Part shown: piece after piece, positions 25,912-35,239 of the stretch
How positions within the stretch are numbered: position 1 is the first letter of the stretch
Layout: each line of letters opens with the position of its first letter
Assembly (NCBI GenBank): GCA_947165045.1
Contig: CAMUYW010000021.1
Location: forward strand, 1 to 46,872
Source of the DNA: an uncultured Fibrobacter sp.
GTDB lineage: Bacteria; Fibrobacterota; Fibrobacteria; Fibrobacterales; Fibrobacteraceae
Length of the DNA: 46,872 nucleotides
Direction: 5' to 3'
Program-made: the position numbers and the translations under genes
The notes under the pieces: generated by a model
What the model was told of the DNA's origin: nothing
The model's database searches: none
The model's input: the letters and a program-made list of their open reading frames with translations, nothing else

Positions 25912-25977
25912 GTCATTCCGCTCTTGATGCGGAATCCCAGTATTCATTAGAAATTTCAGCTCGGAGGCCGGAATGAC
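25912..25977. repeat. Composite palindromic element with GTCATTCCG ends
   Basis: GTCATTCCG (25912-25920) and CGGAATGAC (25969-25977) form terminal inverted repeats around a 48-bp interior. The first half holds a hairpin-forming unit (ATTCCGC...GCGGAAT). The overall structure resembles the element at 40804-40885. Confidence 0.7.
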
Positions 25978-26005
25978 GTTTCGCTCGTCGCTCTCGCGAC
26001 TTTTC

Positions 26006-26030
26006 GTCACCCTCGCGTAGGCGAGGGTCT
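26006..26030 (+). repeat. Palindromic repeat unit downstream of trpB
   Basis: ACCCTCGC (26009-26016) and GCGAGGGT (26021-26028) around GTAG, headed by GTC; perfect 8-bp arms. Confidence 0.75.
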
Positions 26031-26036
26031 GCGCAA

Positions 26037-27422
26037 TTAGCCCTGTACCTGCGGGAGCTTAGCGAGGCTCTTAGCGATGTCTTCATCGGTTGGGATGTAG
26101 TCGCTCATTTCGCCGTCGTTGAACTTCTGGTATGCAACCATGTCGAAGTAACCCGTGCCGGTGAGGCCGAACACGATGTTCTTGGCCTGACCAGATTCCT
26201 TGCACTTGAGAGCTTCGTCAATCGTAGCGCGGATAGCGTGGCTAGATTCCGGAGCTGGGAGGATACCTTCGGTCTGGGCGAAGAGCTTTGCTGCTTCGAA
26301 CACCTTGGTCTGTTCCACAGACGTTGCACGCATCAGGCCCTGATCGTAGAGTTCAGAGAGGATGCTGCTCATGCCGTGGTAGCGGAGGCCACCAGCGTGG
26401 TTTGCAGACGGGATGAAGCTAGAACCGAGCGTGTACATCTTGGCGAGCGGGCAGACCTTACCGGTATCGCAGAAGTCGTAAGCGTACTTACCGCGAGTGA
26501 AGCTCGGGCAGCTTGCCGGTTCCACAGCGAGAATATCGTAGTCGGCTTCGCCACGGAGCTTTTCGCCGACGAACGGGCTCACGAGACCACCGAGGTTAGA
26601 ACCACCGCCAGCGCAACCGATGATGAGGTCGGCCTTCACGCCGAGCTTGTCGAGAGCGGCCTTCGTTTCGAGACCAATCACGGACTGGTGGAGGAGCACC
26701 TGGTTCAACACAGAACCGAGAACGTAGCGGTAACCCGGCTGCTTCACTGCGGCTTCCACAGCTTCAGAGATTGCGCAACCAAGGCTTCCCGTTGTGCCCG
26801 GGAATTCTTCGTTAATCTTCTTACCGATGTCGGTCGTCATGGACGGGGACGGAGTCACCTTGGCACCGTAGGTGCGCATGACTTCGCGGCGGAACGGCTT
26901 CTGTTCGTAAGAAACCTTCACCATGTAAACTTGGCAGTCAATGCCGAAGAATGCAGAAGCCATGGAAAGAGCGGTGCCCCACTGGCCTGCACCCGTTTCG
27001 GTTGTCACGCCCTTGAGGCCCTGCTTCTTGGCGTAGTAAGCCTGAGCGATAGCGGAGTTGAGCTTGTGAGAACCCGAAGTGTTGTTGCCTTCGAACTTGT
27101 AGTAGATGTGTGCCGGAGTGCCGAGAGCCTGTTCGAGGAAGTATGCACGAACGAGCGGAGACGGGCGATACATCTTGTAGAATGTGAGAATGTCTTCAGG
27201 AATAGGAATGTACGGCGTATCGTTGTCGAGTTCCTGCTTGATGAGTTCGTCGCAGAAAACCGGCTGGAGGTCTTCAAACGTGACCGGCTTGCCGGTACCC
27301 GGGTTCAGAAGCGGGGCAGGCTTCTTCTTCATGTCGGCACGGACGTTGTACCATGCCTTCGGGAGTTCATCTTCGTGGAGATAAGTCTTGACTTGACCGT
27401 CGAGTTTGAGCGAGTTTCTCAT
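26037..27422 (-). CDS. trpB: Tryptophan synthase beta chain, TrpB2 type
   Basis: PLP enzyme that joins serine and indole to give tryptophan. The long N-terminal extension and overall 461-residue length match the TrpB2 branch rather than the ~400-residue TrpB1. The PLP lysine is Lys120 in GSHKLNSA. ETGAGQWG and the phosphate-binding CAGGGSN are also present. The ATG at 27422 has AGGA upstream; an in-frame start 27 nt earlier is less likely. No trpA or other trp gene is next to it, so it probably works without a dedicated alpha subunit, scavenging indole or acting as a related beta-replacement enzyme. Confidence 0.93.
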   Translation of the reverse strand: MRNSLKLDGQVKTYLHEDELPKAWYNVRADMKKKPAPLLNPGTGKPVTFEDLQPVFCDELIKQELDNDTPYIPIPEDILTFYKMYRPSPLVRAYFLEQALGTPAHIYYKFEGNNTSGSHKLNSAIAQAYYAKKQGLKGVTTETGAGQWGTALSMASAFFGIDCQVYMVKVSYEQKPFRREVMRTYGAKVTPSPSMTTDIGKKINEEFPGTTGSLGCAISEAVEAAVKQPGYRYVLGSVLNQVLLHQSVIGLETKAALDKLGVKADLIIGCAGGGSNLGGLVSPFVGEKLRGEADYDILAVEPASCPSFTRGKYAYDFCDTGKVCPLAKMYTLGSSFIPSANHAGGLRYHGMSSILSELYDQGLMRATSVEQTKVFEAAKLFAQTEGILPAPESSHAIRATIDEALKCKESGQAKNIVFGLTGTGYFDMVAYQKFNDGEMSDYIPTDEDIAKSLAKLPQVQG

Positions 27423-27449
27423 CGTAAATCCTTTTTGTTTTGTGGCCAA

Positions 27450-27478
27450 AATATATTAAAACCATATTGCGATGACAA
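27450..27478 (-). promoter_or_regulatory. trpB promoter
   Basis: Minus strand -35 TTGTCA (27473-27478), 17-bp spacer, -10 TATATT (27450-27455), about 28 nt upstream of the ATG. Confidence 0.65.
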
Positions 27479-27567
27479 CAGAATCTTCTGAAATTAATTG
27501 AAACATAAATTGCAAAACGAGGATAATTTGAGTAACTTTAGCTTGATTCATTTGGAACCTGTTATCT

Positions 27568-28164
27568 ATGCGACTTTGGCTAATCACTTGTCCTGATAAT
27601 TTTGCTGCAGAATACGACGATATCGAAGAGATGTTTCGTCGAGGTTTGACTCGCTTGATTCTCGACAAGCGTGGGCGAGGGGGTAATTCCCGAGCAATGG
27701 CAGATGATTACGAGCGTTGGCTTTTGAGCCTGCCGATGGATTTGCGCGACCGCATTTGGGTGCGCGGTACTCCCGATGTGGCGGAGCAACTCGACGTGCG
27801 TGGTTGTGTGTGCGAAGCGGAAAGTTTTATGGGCGAGGTTCCCGAAAGCTGGAAGCGTGTGAATTGCGTGGCTTTTTGCCGCAGTCCCGAGCAAGTCGAA
27901 AAACTTCCCGATTGGATGGCGGGCGCTCTTGTGGGCCCGATTATGCAGCCGCAATCAGCGCTTGAAGTTGTTGAAACTCTTGGAACGTCTTTGAATATAA
28001 ATGCAAAGACTCCTGTAATTTTATGGGGTGGGGTGGATACCGATACGATCGAAGAGTTCAAGAAAATGTCACCTGCTGGCGTGGCTGCTCTTGGCGGCAT
28101 CTGGAACTATGCCGACCCCGTCAATGCATTTATTAAATTGAACAGAGCTATTTCTGGTTTTTAG
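27568..28164 (+). CDS. ThiE/TenI-like TIM-barrel protein
   Basis: A 198-residue protein with the thiamine-phosphate synthase/TenI layout. The first strand and helix (MRLWLITCP, FRRGLTRLILDKR) correspond to the usual opening with an aromatic or charged substrate loop. VGPIMQPQSALEV aligns with the conserved GP[VI] phosphate loop, and VILWGGVDTDTIEEF with the C-terminal GG[IV] phosphate site. The central ThiE motif around HLGQED is not seen; the segment there reads VRGCVCEAESF. That suggests a TenI-like or specialised variant rather than a full thiamine-phosphate synthase. No other thiamine gene is nearby. Its 3' end overlaps the convergent gene by 4 nt. Confidence 0.7.
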   Translation: MRLWLITCPDNFAAEYDDIEEMFRRGLTRLILDKRGRGGNSRAMADDYERWLLSLPMDLRDRIWVRGTPDVAEQLDVRGCVCEAESFMGEVPESWKRVNCVAFCRSPEQVEKLPDWMAGALVGPIMQPQSALEVVETLGTSLNINAKTPVILWGGVDTDTIEEFKKMSPAGVAALGGIWNYADPVNAFIKLNRAISGF

Positions 28165-29969
28165 CGAACCACAAACATTCCGTTGCGCGGTTTGCCTTTG
28201 AGCCTGTTGCCCAGCAAATCGAAGTAGACCGGATTGCGATTCACGCGCAAGTCTTTGCGGTTTTCGCGCATAGCGCGGTCAATGCTTACTGGTGGCTGTT
28301 CTACGTACGGATGGTCCGGATCATCGACGACTATCTTAATCTTTGCGATGCTCTTGCAACCCGTCTCGTTCGTGTAAGTTACAGTGTAGTAGCCGCTCTT
28401 GGTTCCGTCCAAGTTCTTGAGAGTGTTTTCGCGAGTGGTGGACTTGAATCCGTCCGGACCATCCCAGCTCCAAATCTTGCCGTCCCATGGATGCGGGCCT
28501 AATTGCACTGTTGCGCCTTTCGCGACTCTCAAATCAGTCGTTTCGTTCCAACCGCCATCGTCAACTTTCACGTATGGGATAATCTTTGTTGCGCTGCACG
28601 GACCGACCACCTTTTTGCCATCGCAAACTCCGATAGAATCAGGAATGTCAATCACTCGCGGCTCAAAGTCTGGCGTGGGGAATGCCTTCATGAGAGATGC
28701 TGTTTCTTGTGCTGTAATTGGGAGAATCGTTCCGTGACGGGGCGTAAATGCGCCGCTCGTCTTTGTGTCTTGCACGAACTTGAACGTTTCGAGGTCCGAA
28801 CTGCTGGTAAATTGATAATGTCCGTTCATGTAGCAGTCGTACATCAGCATCCAAGAATTCTGGTTGATGAGCTTGAATACGCCTGCGCCTTCAACGGCTT
28901 CTGTCGTCTGCTGAAGAGCCTTGCTCTGTTTGGTCCAGGTTGGCGCTTTTGTGCCGTTTGCCGTTGTCAAAGATTGCGCTTTCACCTTGCATATGCCGCC
29001 ATCGCCTTCGTTCTTGTAAAATGCGTGGTAGTACTTGTCTACTGGGTTATAGACGATATCCATGTCGATGGTCGATTTGCCGCGGTCAAAGAAGTGGATG
29101 GGGTCGCCTTCGAGGTCGGTAAAATCTTCGTTCGCGTAATTGAAGAACACTTGGTCGTATGGAATGGAACCGTCGTCGGTCAAAAGCGAATAGTAAACGA
29201 GCGGCCTGCCTTTGCTCCCGTCCTTGTTCTCGTAATTTTCGTCCCAGATGGTTTCGGGTGCCCAAACACGTGTCACGTTTGCAAAATTCTTGCCCTTGTA
29301 CTTGTCCGGGAAATGCACTGTGGCATGCTTCCAGTTGATGAGATCGCGCGATCTCATGAGCACCATGCCGCGGTTGCTCGACCAGCCTTCGGCACTTTTC
29401 ATGTCGGTATTCACCATGTAGAACCAACCGTCCGGAGCGCGTAAAACGTGCGGGTCGCGAAGCCCCTTCTTGATACTTACTGTATCGGCTGCAACCACGC
29501 GTTTCCCGTTGTTCATGGCTGTGAAGTTGTAACCATCGTTACTCAAAGCGTAATAGATATTTTCGTCGTTGTTCGCCGGGAAATACGCAAAGAGGTAATT
29601 GGAGTAAGGTTCAAAGCCGTGAATGGAAACCTTGTTCGCTACATCCTGTTTCTTTTGTTTCAAGTTATCGTGCACGGTTGCCGTGAGTGTGACTTCCTTG
29701 TTTTCGCCAACAAACCTACCATTGATGTGCCCATCATGACCTAAAAACAGTGTGTCGCTGCTTACCCAGGTAATCGGGAAGGTTTCTCCACCTAACTTTA
29801 TGGTATCAGGGAGGGTAAGGTCGGTATACAGGTCGTTGACTATGTTGCCAAGGCTCACGCTATCGACTGCACGCCAAAAAGGAGCTACATCTACTTGGGC
29901 TTGCGCTAGATATGCAAAAAATGCGCTTGTAATGATTGATTTCTTTGTCCAACCCAAATTTTTTTCCAT
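28161..29969 (-). CDS. Secreted glycoside hydrolase, GH43-like, with C-terminal FDLLG tail
   Basis: Predicted to cleave arabinose- or xylose-containing polysaccharides. The start is the ATG at 29969, with GGAG six nt upstream; an ATG 12 nt earlier lies upstream of that ribosome site. A signal peptide (cleavage after about AQA) is followed by a Big-like N-terminal stretch (about residues 40-110) and a five-bladed propeller-like catalytic region (about 110-430). Candidate catalytic segments are LRDPHVLRA, VWAPETIWD, DMDIVYN and VEGAGVFKL (the Glu fits the GH43 general acid). A C-terminal beta-sandwich (about 455-555) may bind sugar. The chain ends in VYFDLLGNRLKGKPRNG, matching the tail of other secreted proteins here. 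Confidence 0.8.
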   Translation of the reverse strand: MEKNLGWTKKSIITSAFFAYLAQAQVDVAPFWRAVDSVSLGNIVNDLYTDLTLPDTIKLGGETFPITWVSSDTLFLGHDGHINGRFVGENKEVTLTATVHDNLKQKKQDVANKVSIHGFEPYSNYLFAYFPANNDENIYYALSNDGYNFTAMNNGKRVVAADTVSIKKGLRDPHVLRAPDGWFYMVNTDMKSAEGWSSNRGMVLMRSRDLINWKHATVHFPDKYKGKNFANVTRVWAPETIWDENYENKDGSKGRPLVYYSLLTDDGSIPYDQVFFNYANEDFTDLEGDPIHFFDRGKSTIDMDIVYNPVDKYYHAFYKNEGDGGICKVKAQSLTTANGTKAPTWTKQSKALQQTTEAVEGAGVFKLINQNSWMLMYDCYMNGHYQFTSSSDLETFKFVQDTKTSGAFTPRHGTILPITAQETASLMKAFPTPDFEPRVIDIPDSIGVCDGKKVVGPCSATKIIPYVKVDDGGWNETTDLRVAKGATVQLGPHPWDGKIWSWDGPDGFKSTTRENTLKNLDGTKSGYYTVTYTNETGCKSIAKIKIVVDDPDHPYVEQPPVSIDRAMRENRKDLRVNRNPVYFDLLGNRLKGKPRNGMFVVR

Positions 29970-30134
29970 GAAAAACTCCATTTTTATAGAAATAATATAA
30001 CTTCACTCATGATAAAAGTCACTAAACCCGTGAAAGGAACTTTTGAAAAATAATCCATAGCCTAAAATAAGTCTATTTTATGTTCTATGGTGTAATAAAA
30101 AGAGTTGTATGATAGGGGCTTTAGAACGTATATT

Positions 30135-31226
30135 ATGAGTATGGAACGTTCCCGTTTGAAAATTTTAGTTGTTGATGACACCAAGACCAATATTGATGTC
30201 TTAGAGGGTATTTTATCTAAGGATTATGATGTCTGTGTTGCTCTCAATGGAAAAAAAGCGATTGAACTCACAGAGAAGATTAAACCCGATTTAATCCTGC
30301 TCGATGTGATGATGCCTGAAATGGATGGCTATGAAACATTGAGGATTATGCGCGAAAAGAATATCTTGCAAGGTATTCCCGTTATTTTCTTGACCGCAAA
30401 GGCCGATAGCAAAAGTGAACAGATTGGTTTAGACCTAGGTGCCGTCGATTATATCACTAAGCCGTTTAACCCCGCGCTTGTGACACTCCGTATTAAAAAC
30501 CAGCTCCAGCTCAAGCAACAGCGCGACCATTTGCATGAACTTGTGGATGAAAAGACGGCTGACTTGCGTAAGACGCTCAAGGTCATGCTTACAAGTCTTG
30601 GTTCTTTGGCGGAATACCGCGACCCCGAGACGGGCGAACATATCAAGCGTACTCAAATTATCGTACAGCGCATTGCCGAAGAACTCCGCAAAAATCCAAA
30701 GTTTGCGGAGACTATTACACCGGAATATATTGAAAATCTCGCTACGGCTGCTCCGCTCCATGACATTGGGAAGGTCGGCATTCACGACCGCATTTTGCGC
30801 AAGCCGGGAACCTTGACGCAAGACGAACGAGAAGTCATGATGCAGCACCCGCAAATGGGGTATGACGTTCTTCAGGAAGCAACCAAGGAATTGCATGATA
30901 GCCCGATGGTGCGCATTGCGGCCGAAATGGCTCTTGGCCACCATGAATACTGGAATGGCGAAGGTTATCCGAACCACAAGCAAAAAGATGATATTCCAAT
31001 TGGGGCAAGAATCATGGCTGTAGCCGACGTTTATGATGCGCTTGTGTCAAAACGTCCGTACAAGGATCCATATCCGCACAGTGTTGCTGTAAGTGAAATT
31101 ATCAAAGCCCGTGGAACGCAATTTGATCCCGATGTCGTTGATGCCTTTTTGGCTATCCAAGATCAGTTGCCTTTAATCTACGAACAGTTCAAGGATTCTT
31201 CTTCCTCCGAGGAATGTAAGGGTTGA
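30135..31226 (+). CDS. Response regulator with HD-GYP output domain
   Basis: The N-terminal REC domain has the phospho-acceptor Asp in LILLDVMMPEMDG (about residue 56), Thr in FLTAKAD and Lys in ITKPFNP. A helical linker leads to an HD-GYP domain with HDIGK near 208, HHEYWNGEGYP near 270 and ADVYDALVSKRPYK. HD-GYP enzymes hydrolyse cyclic di-GMP; the motif is intact here, so catalysis is likely. The TGA stop overlaps the TTG start of the following hybrid kinase (TTGA), which points to translational coupling and a kinase-regulator pair. ATG 30135 or 30141 could be the start. Confidence 0.92.
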   Translation: MSMERSRLKILVVDDTKTNIDVLEGILSKDYDVCVALNGKKAIELTEKIKPDLILLDVMMPEMDGYETLRIMREKNILQGIPVIFLTAKADSKSEQIGLDLGAVDYITKPFNPALVTLRIKNQLQLKQQRDHLHELVDEKTADLRKTLKVMLTSLGSLAEYRDPETGEHIKRTQIIVQRIAEELRKNPKFAETITPEYIENLATAAPLHDIGKVGIHDRILRKPGTLTQDEREVMMQHPQMGYDVLQEATKELHDSPMVRIAAEMALGHHEYWNGEGYPNHKQKDDIPIGARIMAVADVYDALVSKRPYKDPYPHSVAVSEIIKARGTQFDPDVVDAFLAIQDQLPLIYEQFKDSSSSEECKG

Positions 31227-34200
31227 CGTCCAGTCCGATAAATGAAAAAAAACGTCATTTAAGTTGGCGTATTTCGCTTGTTTACACGATTCCGATGCTC
31301 GTGTTCACCATCGTGATGGTGATTGTTTTTTCGAGTTATCTAAAGTCGACTCTCATTACATCTTCATATAGTTCATCTGAATCTAAGTTTCAAGATAAGA
31401 CGATTCAGGATCTTGAATTGTTCTTCAGTAAGTTCGAAAAACAGTTCAAGACTCTTCCGCAAATTCTCCAGCATTCCAAGGAATCGGAAATCAAGAAAGT
31501 TCTAAAGAAACATATGCAGTCGTCTCCATACGTTGTCGATGCTTACTATGGCAACCTGAACGGCAAGTATATTTCGGCAAAGGACTTTAAGCTGGAAGAT
31601 GGTAAAAAGGAATTCCGTATCAGTACGTGGTATCTGGAAGCTTCGAGGCACAAGGGCCTTGCCATTACAGGGCCAGAAATAAATGCGAAAGCGAAAAAAC
31701 GCGTGCTGACGTATTCGTATCCGCTTTGGGATAAGAATCAAACTTTTTTGGGGGCGGTCGCCGAAGATATTGATTTGCAAAAAGTCCGTCAGTTGATGGG
31801 GGAGTTTGCAAAAGTGGAAGGCGGCATCACGATGCTTGTGAGCTCCGAAAACGATAGCTTGTTTACGTATTTCCCGTATGAAACGAGCTTGCATAAAATT
31901 GTGGTTGATACCGTAGCGGATCTATTACATCTTGTACAAGAAGATATTCAATTTGATAGCCTCTCATTTGAAAATGTAACGCGTTTTGAAAAGACCGATG
32001 TTGAAAACCGTAAATTGATATTTATGGTGATGCCGTTGAAAAACGTACCGTTTTACGTTGTTCATGTCGTGCAGAAAAATAAGGTCGTTGCAAAAGTCCA
32101 GGAAAACCTAAATGCGATTATCTTTGTTGTTGCGCTAGTTGTTTTGGCGCTAATCTTTTTGACTTGGTTGATTGTCAGATTCCTTTTTAAGTTCTTTATA
32201 CAGAAAGATTTGAATGAGAGTGTCAGCTCCAGTACTATGTTCGAAACTCTTTTAGGGAGTGATAATTTTAGGATTGTCCTTACAAACGATACGTTTGATA
32301 TCCTCCATGCGAGTGCCTACATTTCCGAATTCTTCAACAATGGTAATGATATTCGTGGCGAAATTCTCTGGAAATTCTTCCGCTCGGAACAGTTTAAAAA
32401 ATTTGTCTATAAAGTATCTAAAGGCGGCAAGATGCACGCTAGCGAAAGGCAAATTATTATTCCTGTCAGAAGTTGCACGGGCGAAGATGCTTGGTGGAAG
32501 GTTATTTTCCAGTTCCTTGTCGAAGATGATGGCTCGATTCGCTATTTGTTCCTCATTTCCGATGAAACGAGTGGTATTCAGAAGGATACGATTCTCGATA
32601 CGATTATGCTATCGGCGGGCAATTCGATTCTCGTGATTTTTGACAAGAATCGCAAAGTCATGTACATGTCCAAGCAATTGGCGGATTATTTAACTGTAGA
32701 TTGGAAGGACGTGATTGGGCAACCGCTTGGAAATTTGTCTAAGTGCGGCATGTCCGAAGATGTTGTCGAAGCGCTCAAAAAGACGTTTGATGAACAGGGC
32801 GTATGGAAAGACACATTTATGCTCCAGACGCTCAAGACGCATACGGATACTTGGTTCCGCGGCGAAGCCTGCACTCTCAAAGTTCAGGAATCGGTTGTGG
32901 GCTACATGCTTTCGATGATTGATATTTCGGAAGTTGTGGCAGCCCGTGAAATTGCAGAACATGCAACGCAGGCCAAGAGCGAGTTTCTTGCCAACATGAG
33001 TCATGAAATTCGTACGCCGATGAACGCTATTATCGGTATGGCACACTTGATTCAAGAAACGCAACTTGATGAACGTCAGAACGGATTTGTCGAACGCATA
33101 AGCCATGCAGCGACATCTTTGCTTGGTATTATAAACAACATTCTTGATTTTTCAAAGATAGAAGCGAATAAGCAGGATCTTGAAATTACGCAACTTGTTT
33201 TGCAAGACATTATTGACGAAGTCGCTGCCCTTGCCGAAGTTCGTATTGCTGGGCGTCCTATTGAATTGATTGTCGATGTCGACCCCGAAATTCCTGAAAT
33301 ATTAATGGGCGACCCGCTGCGTCTTTCACAAATTTTCACGAACTTGATTAATAATGCCACAAAATTTACTGAAAGCGGAAGCATTACATTAAGGATAAAG
33401 CAAGAACAGGTCATTGGAAACAACGTTAAGCTTGCGTTCAGCGTGATTGATACGGGTATCGGCATGACGAACGAACAGCTGCAGCATCTCTTCAATGCGT
33501 TTACGCAGGCGGATGGCTCTATTACCCGCAAATACGGCGGAACTGGGCTTGGACTTGTTATTTCTAAATCGCTTGTGGAACTCATGGGTGGCGAACTTCA
33601 AGTCGAAAGTGAATATGGTAAGGGATCCAGGTTCTACTTTACGATTATGCTTGCTAATGCTCCTCAAGCATCCGTGCCCAAATGGAAGTCCGTTAAGACA
33701 TTTAGGAACAAGAATGTTTTGCTTGTGGATGATTGTGAACGGCTGCGTGATGTATTGAGACATTATTTGACCAAGTTGCGCTGTGTAGTTGAAGAAGCGG
33801 CCTCAGTTGACGAAGCTCTTGATTTAATTCAGGCTCACGAAGAAGCGGGGGAATCTCCGTACGATCTCTTTATTGTCGATTACCAGATGCCGATTGTAAA
33901 TGGTTTTGATTTTGTGCAAGGCCTCCCGATTAGCATGAGAAAAATTCCAAAGATTCTCATGCACCCGATTCACTTTGACGAAAAGAATTATCACGTTGCA
34001 GAAGAAATCGGCTATAATAGTTGTGTGGCAAAACCGTTGCAGATAAGTTCTTTGCTTAGTGCGATGCAAGAAGCCTTTGAAGAAAAACTGACGTATCAAA
34101 AGGCTGTTAAAACTGAAAAGAACAAGATATTCTTCAAAGAGGCTAAAATTCTCCTCGTTGAAGATAATCAAATGAATCAGGAATTGGCGGTATCCCTTTT

Positions 34201-35197
34201 GAACAGCGTGGGCCTTGCTACGATGGTTGCTGCAAATGGTAAGATTGCGCTTGATTTGCTCAATAAAGATGCGTTTGACTTGGTGTTGATGGATATCCAG
34301 ATGCCGGTGATGAACGGTCTTGATGCGACTAAAGCCATTCGTAACCGTTCCGATGAATATTTCAAGAATGTGCCGATTATTGCGATGAGTGCAAGGGCGT
34401 TCCAAAAAGATAAGGATGATTGCATTAGTGCCGGCATGAACTCCTATATTTCTAAGCCGATTGATCCGAAGTTACTTTATGCGGAACTTGCAAAATATTT
34501 GGTTGTTGCTGATAAAATGCCGGTTGCTCCAAGTGCGAGTGTGGCTCAAGCACAACCTGTTAGTACCGATGACAGCGTTGTGGCTTTGTTCCTGAAAGTC
34601 CGCAATTTCGATGCGGCCGCGGGACTTTATCATGCCAATGACAATAAGAATCTGTACTTCAAGATTATTCAAGGTTTTGTGCGAGATTATAGTGGCGAGG
34701 CGCAGAAACTCAAAAAAGCGTTTGAGAATGTTGATTTTGAAGAATCGATACGCTTAGTTCATACGATTAAGGGACTTTGCGGAACGATTGGTTCGTATCA
34801 TGTACAAACGCTTGGTGTGATGCTTGAAAATTCGTTGCTCAAAAAAGAGCAGAATTATAGCGAGTTCCATGCTTTTGAAGGGGCTTTGGAAGAGCTTATT
34901 GATGACTTGAAAATTGTTATGCAGAATATTGCTTTGGAACAGTCTAATTCGGCTGTGGTTATCAAGCATATCGATCCGGAAGCTTCAAGCAAGCTTTCTC
35001 AAGCAATTGCAGACCTCAAGCCTGCTGTGGAATCTTGCTCGCTGACGGCTTGCAAGCGCATTCTTGAAACGCTCGAAGAAATTATGTTCTCACAGGAACA
35101 AGATACTCTATTGCAAAAATTGCATAATCAAATTGACGATTACGACTTCTCTGCCGCCGAAGAAACGCTTAAGCGCCTCGAAGAAACGCTTGTCTAA
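31223..35197 (+). CDS. Hybrid sensor histidine kinase with two REC and one HPt domain
   Basis: Domain order over 1324 residues: TM helix (about 17-38), a Cache-like extracytoplasmic sensor (about 50-275), a second TM (about 292-315), PAS-like regions (about 340-580), HisKA with phospho-His in MSHEIRTPMNA (about 593), HATPase with GTGLGLVIS (about 773), REC1 (Asp in FIVDYQMP, about 886), REC2 (Asp in LMDIQMP, about 1023) and HPt (His in HTIKGLCG, about 1180). REC1 has His where the conserved Ser/Thr is expected (KILMHPIH), so it may be impaired. The layout is a full phosphorelay (His-Asp-His-Asp), with the coupled HD-GYP regulator as the probable final acceptor. The start is TTG at 31223, overlapping the regulator's stop. 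Confidence 0.93.
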   Translation: MTSSPINEKKRHLSWRISLVYTIPMLVFTIVMVIVFSSYLKSTLITSSYSSSESKFQDKTIQDLELFFSKFEKQFKTLPQILQHSKESEIKKVLKKHMQSSPYVVDAYYGNLNGKYISAKDFKLEDGKKEFRISTWYLEASRHKGLAITGPEINAKAKKRVLTYSYPLWDKNQTFLGAVAEDIDLQKVRQLMGEFAKVEGGITMLVSSENDSLFTYFPYETSLHKIVVDTVADLLHLVQEDIQFDSLSFENVTRFEKTDVENRKLIFMVMPLKNVPFYVVHVVQKNKVVAKVQENLNAIIFVVALVVLALIFLTWLIVRFLFKFFIQKDLNESVSSSTMFETLLGSDNFRIVLTNDTFDILHASAYISEFFNNGNDIRGEILWKFFRSEQFKKFVYKVSKGGKMHASERQIIIPVRSCTGEDAWWKVIFQFLVEDDGSIRYLFLISDETSGIQKDTILDTIMLSAGNSILVIFDKNRKVMYMSKQLADYLTVDWKDVIGQPLGNLSKCGMSEDVVEALKKTFDEQGVWKDTFMLQTLKTHTDTWFRGEACTLKVQESVVGYMLSMIDISEVVAAREIAEHATQAKSEFLANMSHEIRTPMNAIIGMAHLIQETQLDERQNGFVERISHAATSLLGIINNILDFSKIEANKQDLEITQLVLQDIIDEVAALAEVRIAGRPIELIVDVDPEIPEILMGDPLRLSQIFTNLINNATKFTESGSITLRIKQEQVIGNNVKLAFSVIDTGIGMTNEQLQHLFNAFTQADGSITRKYGGTGLGLVISKSLVELMGGELQVESEYGKGSRFYFTIMLANAPQASVPKWKSVKTFRNKNVLLVDDCERLRDVLRHYLTKLRCVVEEAASVDEALDLIQAHEEAGESPYDLFIVDYQMPIVNGFDFVQGLPISMRKIPKILMHPIHFDEKNYHVAEEIGYNSCVAKPLQISSLLSAMQEAFEEKLTYQKAVKTEKNKIFFKEAKILLVEDNQMNQELAVSLLNSVGLATMVAANGKIALDLLNKDAFDLVLMDIQMPVMNGLDATKAIRNRSDEYFKNVPIIAMSARAFQKDKDDCISAGMNSYISKPIDPKLLYAELAKYLVVADKMPVAPSASVAQAQPVSTDDSVVALFLKVRNFDAAAGLYHANDNKNLYFKIIQGFVRDYSGEAQKLKKAFENVDFEESIRLVHTIKGLCGTIGSYHVQTLGVMLENSLLKKEQNYSEFHAFEGALEELIDDLKIVMQNIALEQSNSAVVIKHIDPEASSKLSQAIADLKPAVESCSLTACKRILETLEEIMFSQEQDTLLQKLHNQIDDYDFSAAEETLKRLEETLV

Positions 35198-35198
35198 T

Positions 35199-35239
35199 GT
35201 CATCCTGAGCGGAGGGCATAGCTCGGAGTCGAAGGATCT
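35199..35239. repeat. GTCATCCTGAG-type palindromic repeat after the hybrid kinase gene
   Basis: GTCATCCTGAGCGGAGGG...GAAGGATCT: the ends pair (ATCCT/AGGAT) around an imperfect interior. It begins two nt after the kinase stop and just reaches the stop of the next gene. Confidence 0.6.

Noticed and set aside
26238..27491. Plus-strand open frame opposite trpB (417 codons)
   Set aside because: Antisense shadow of trpB; no signal or family resemblance.
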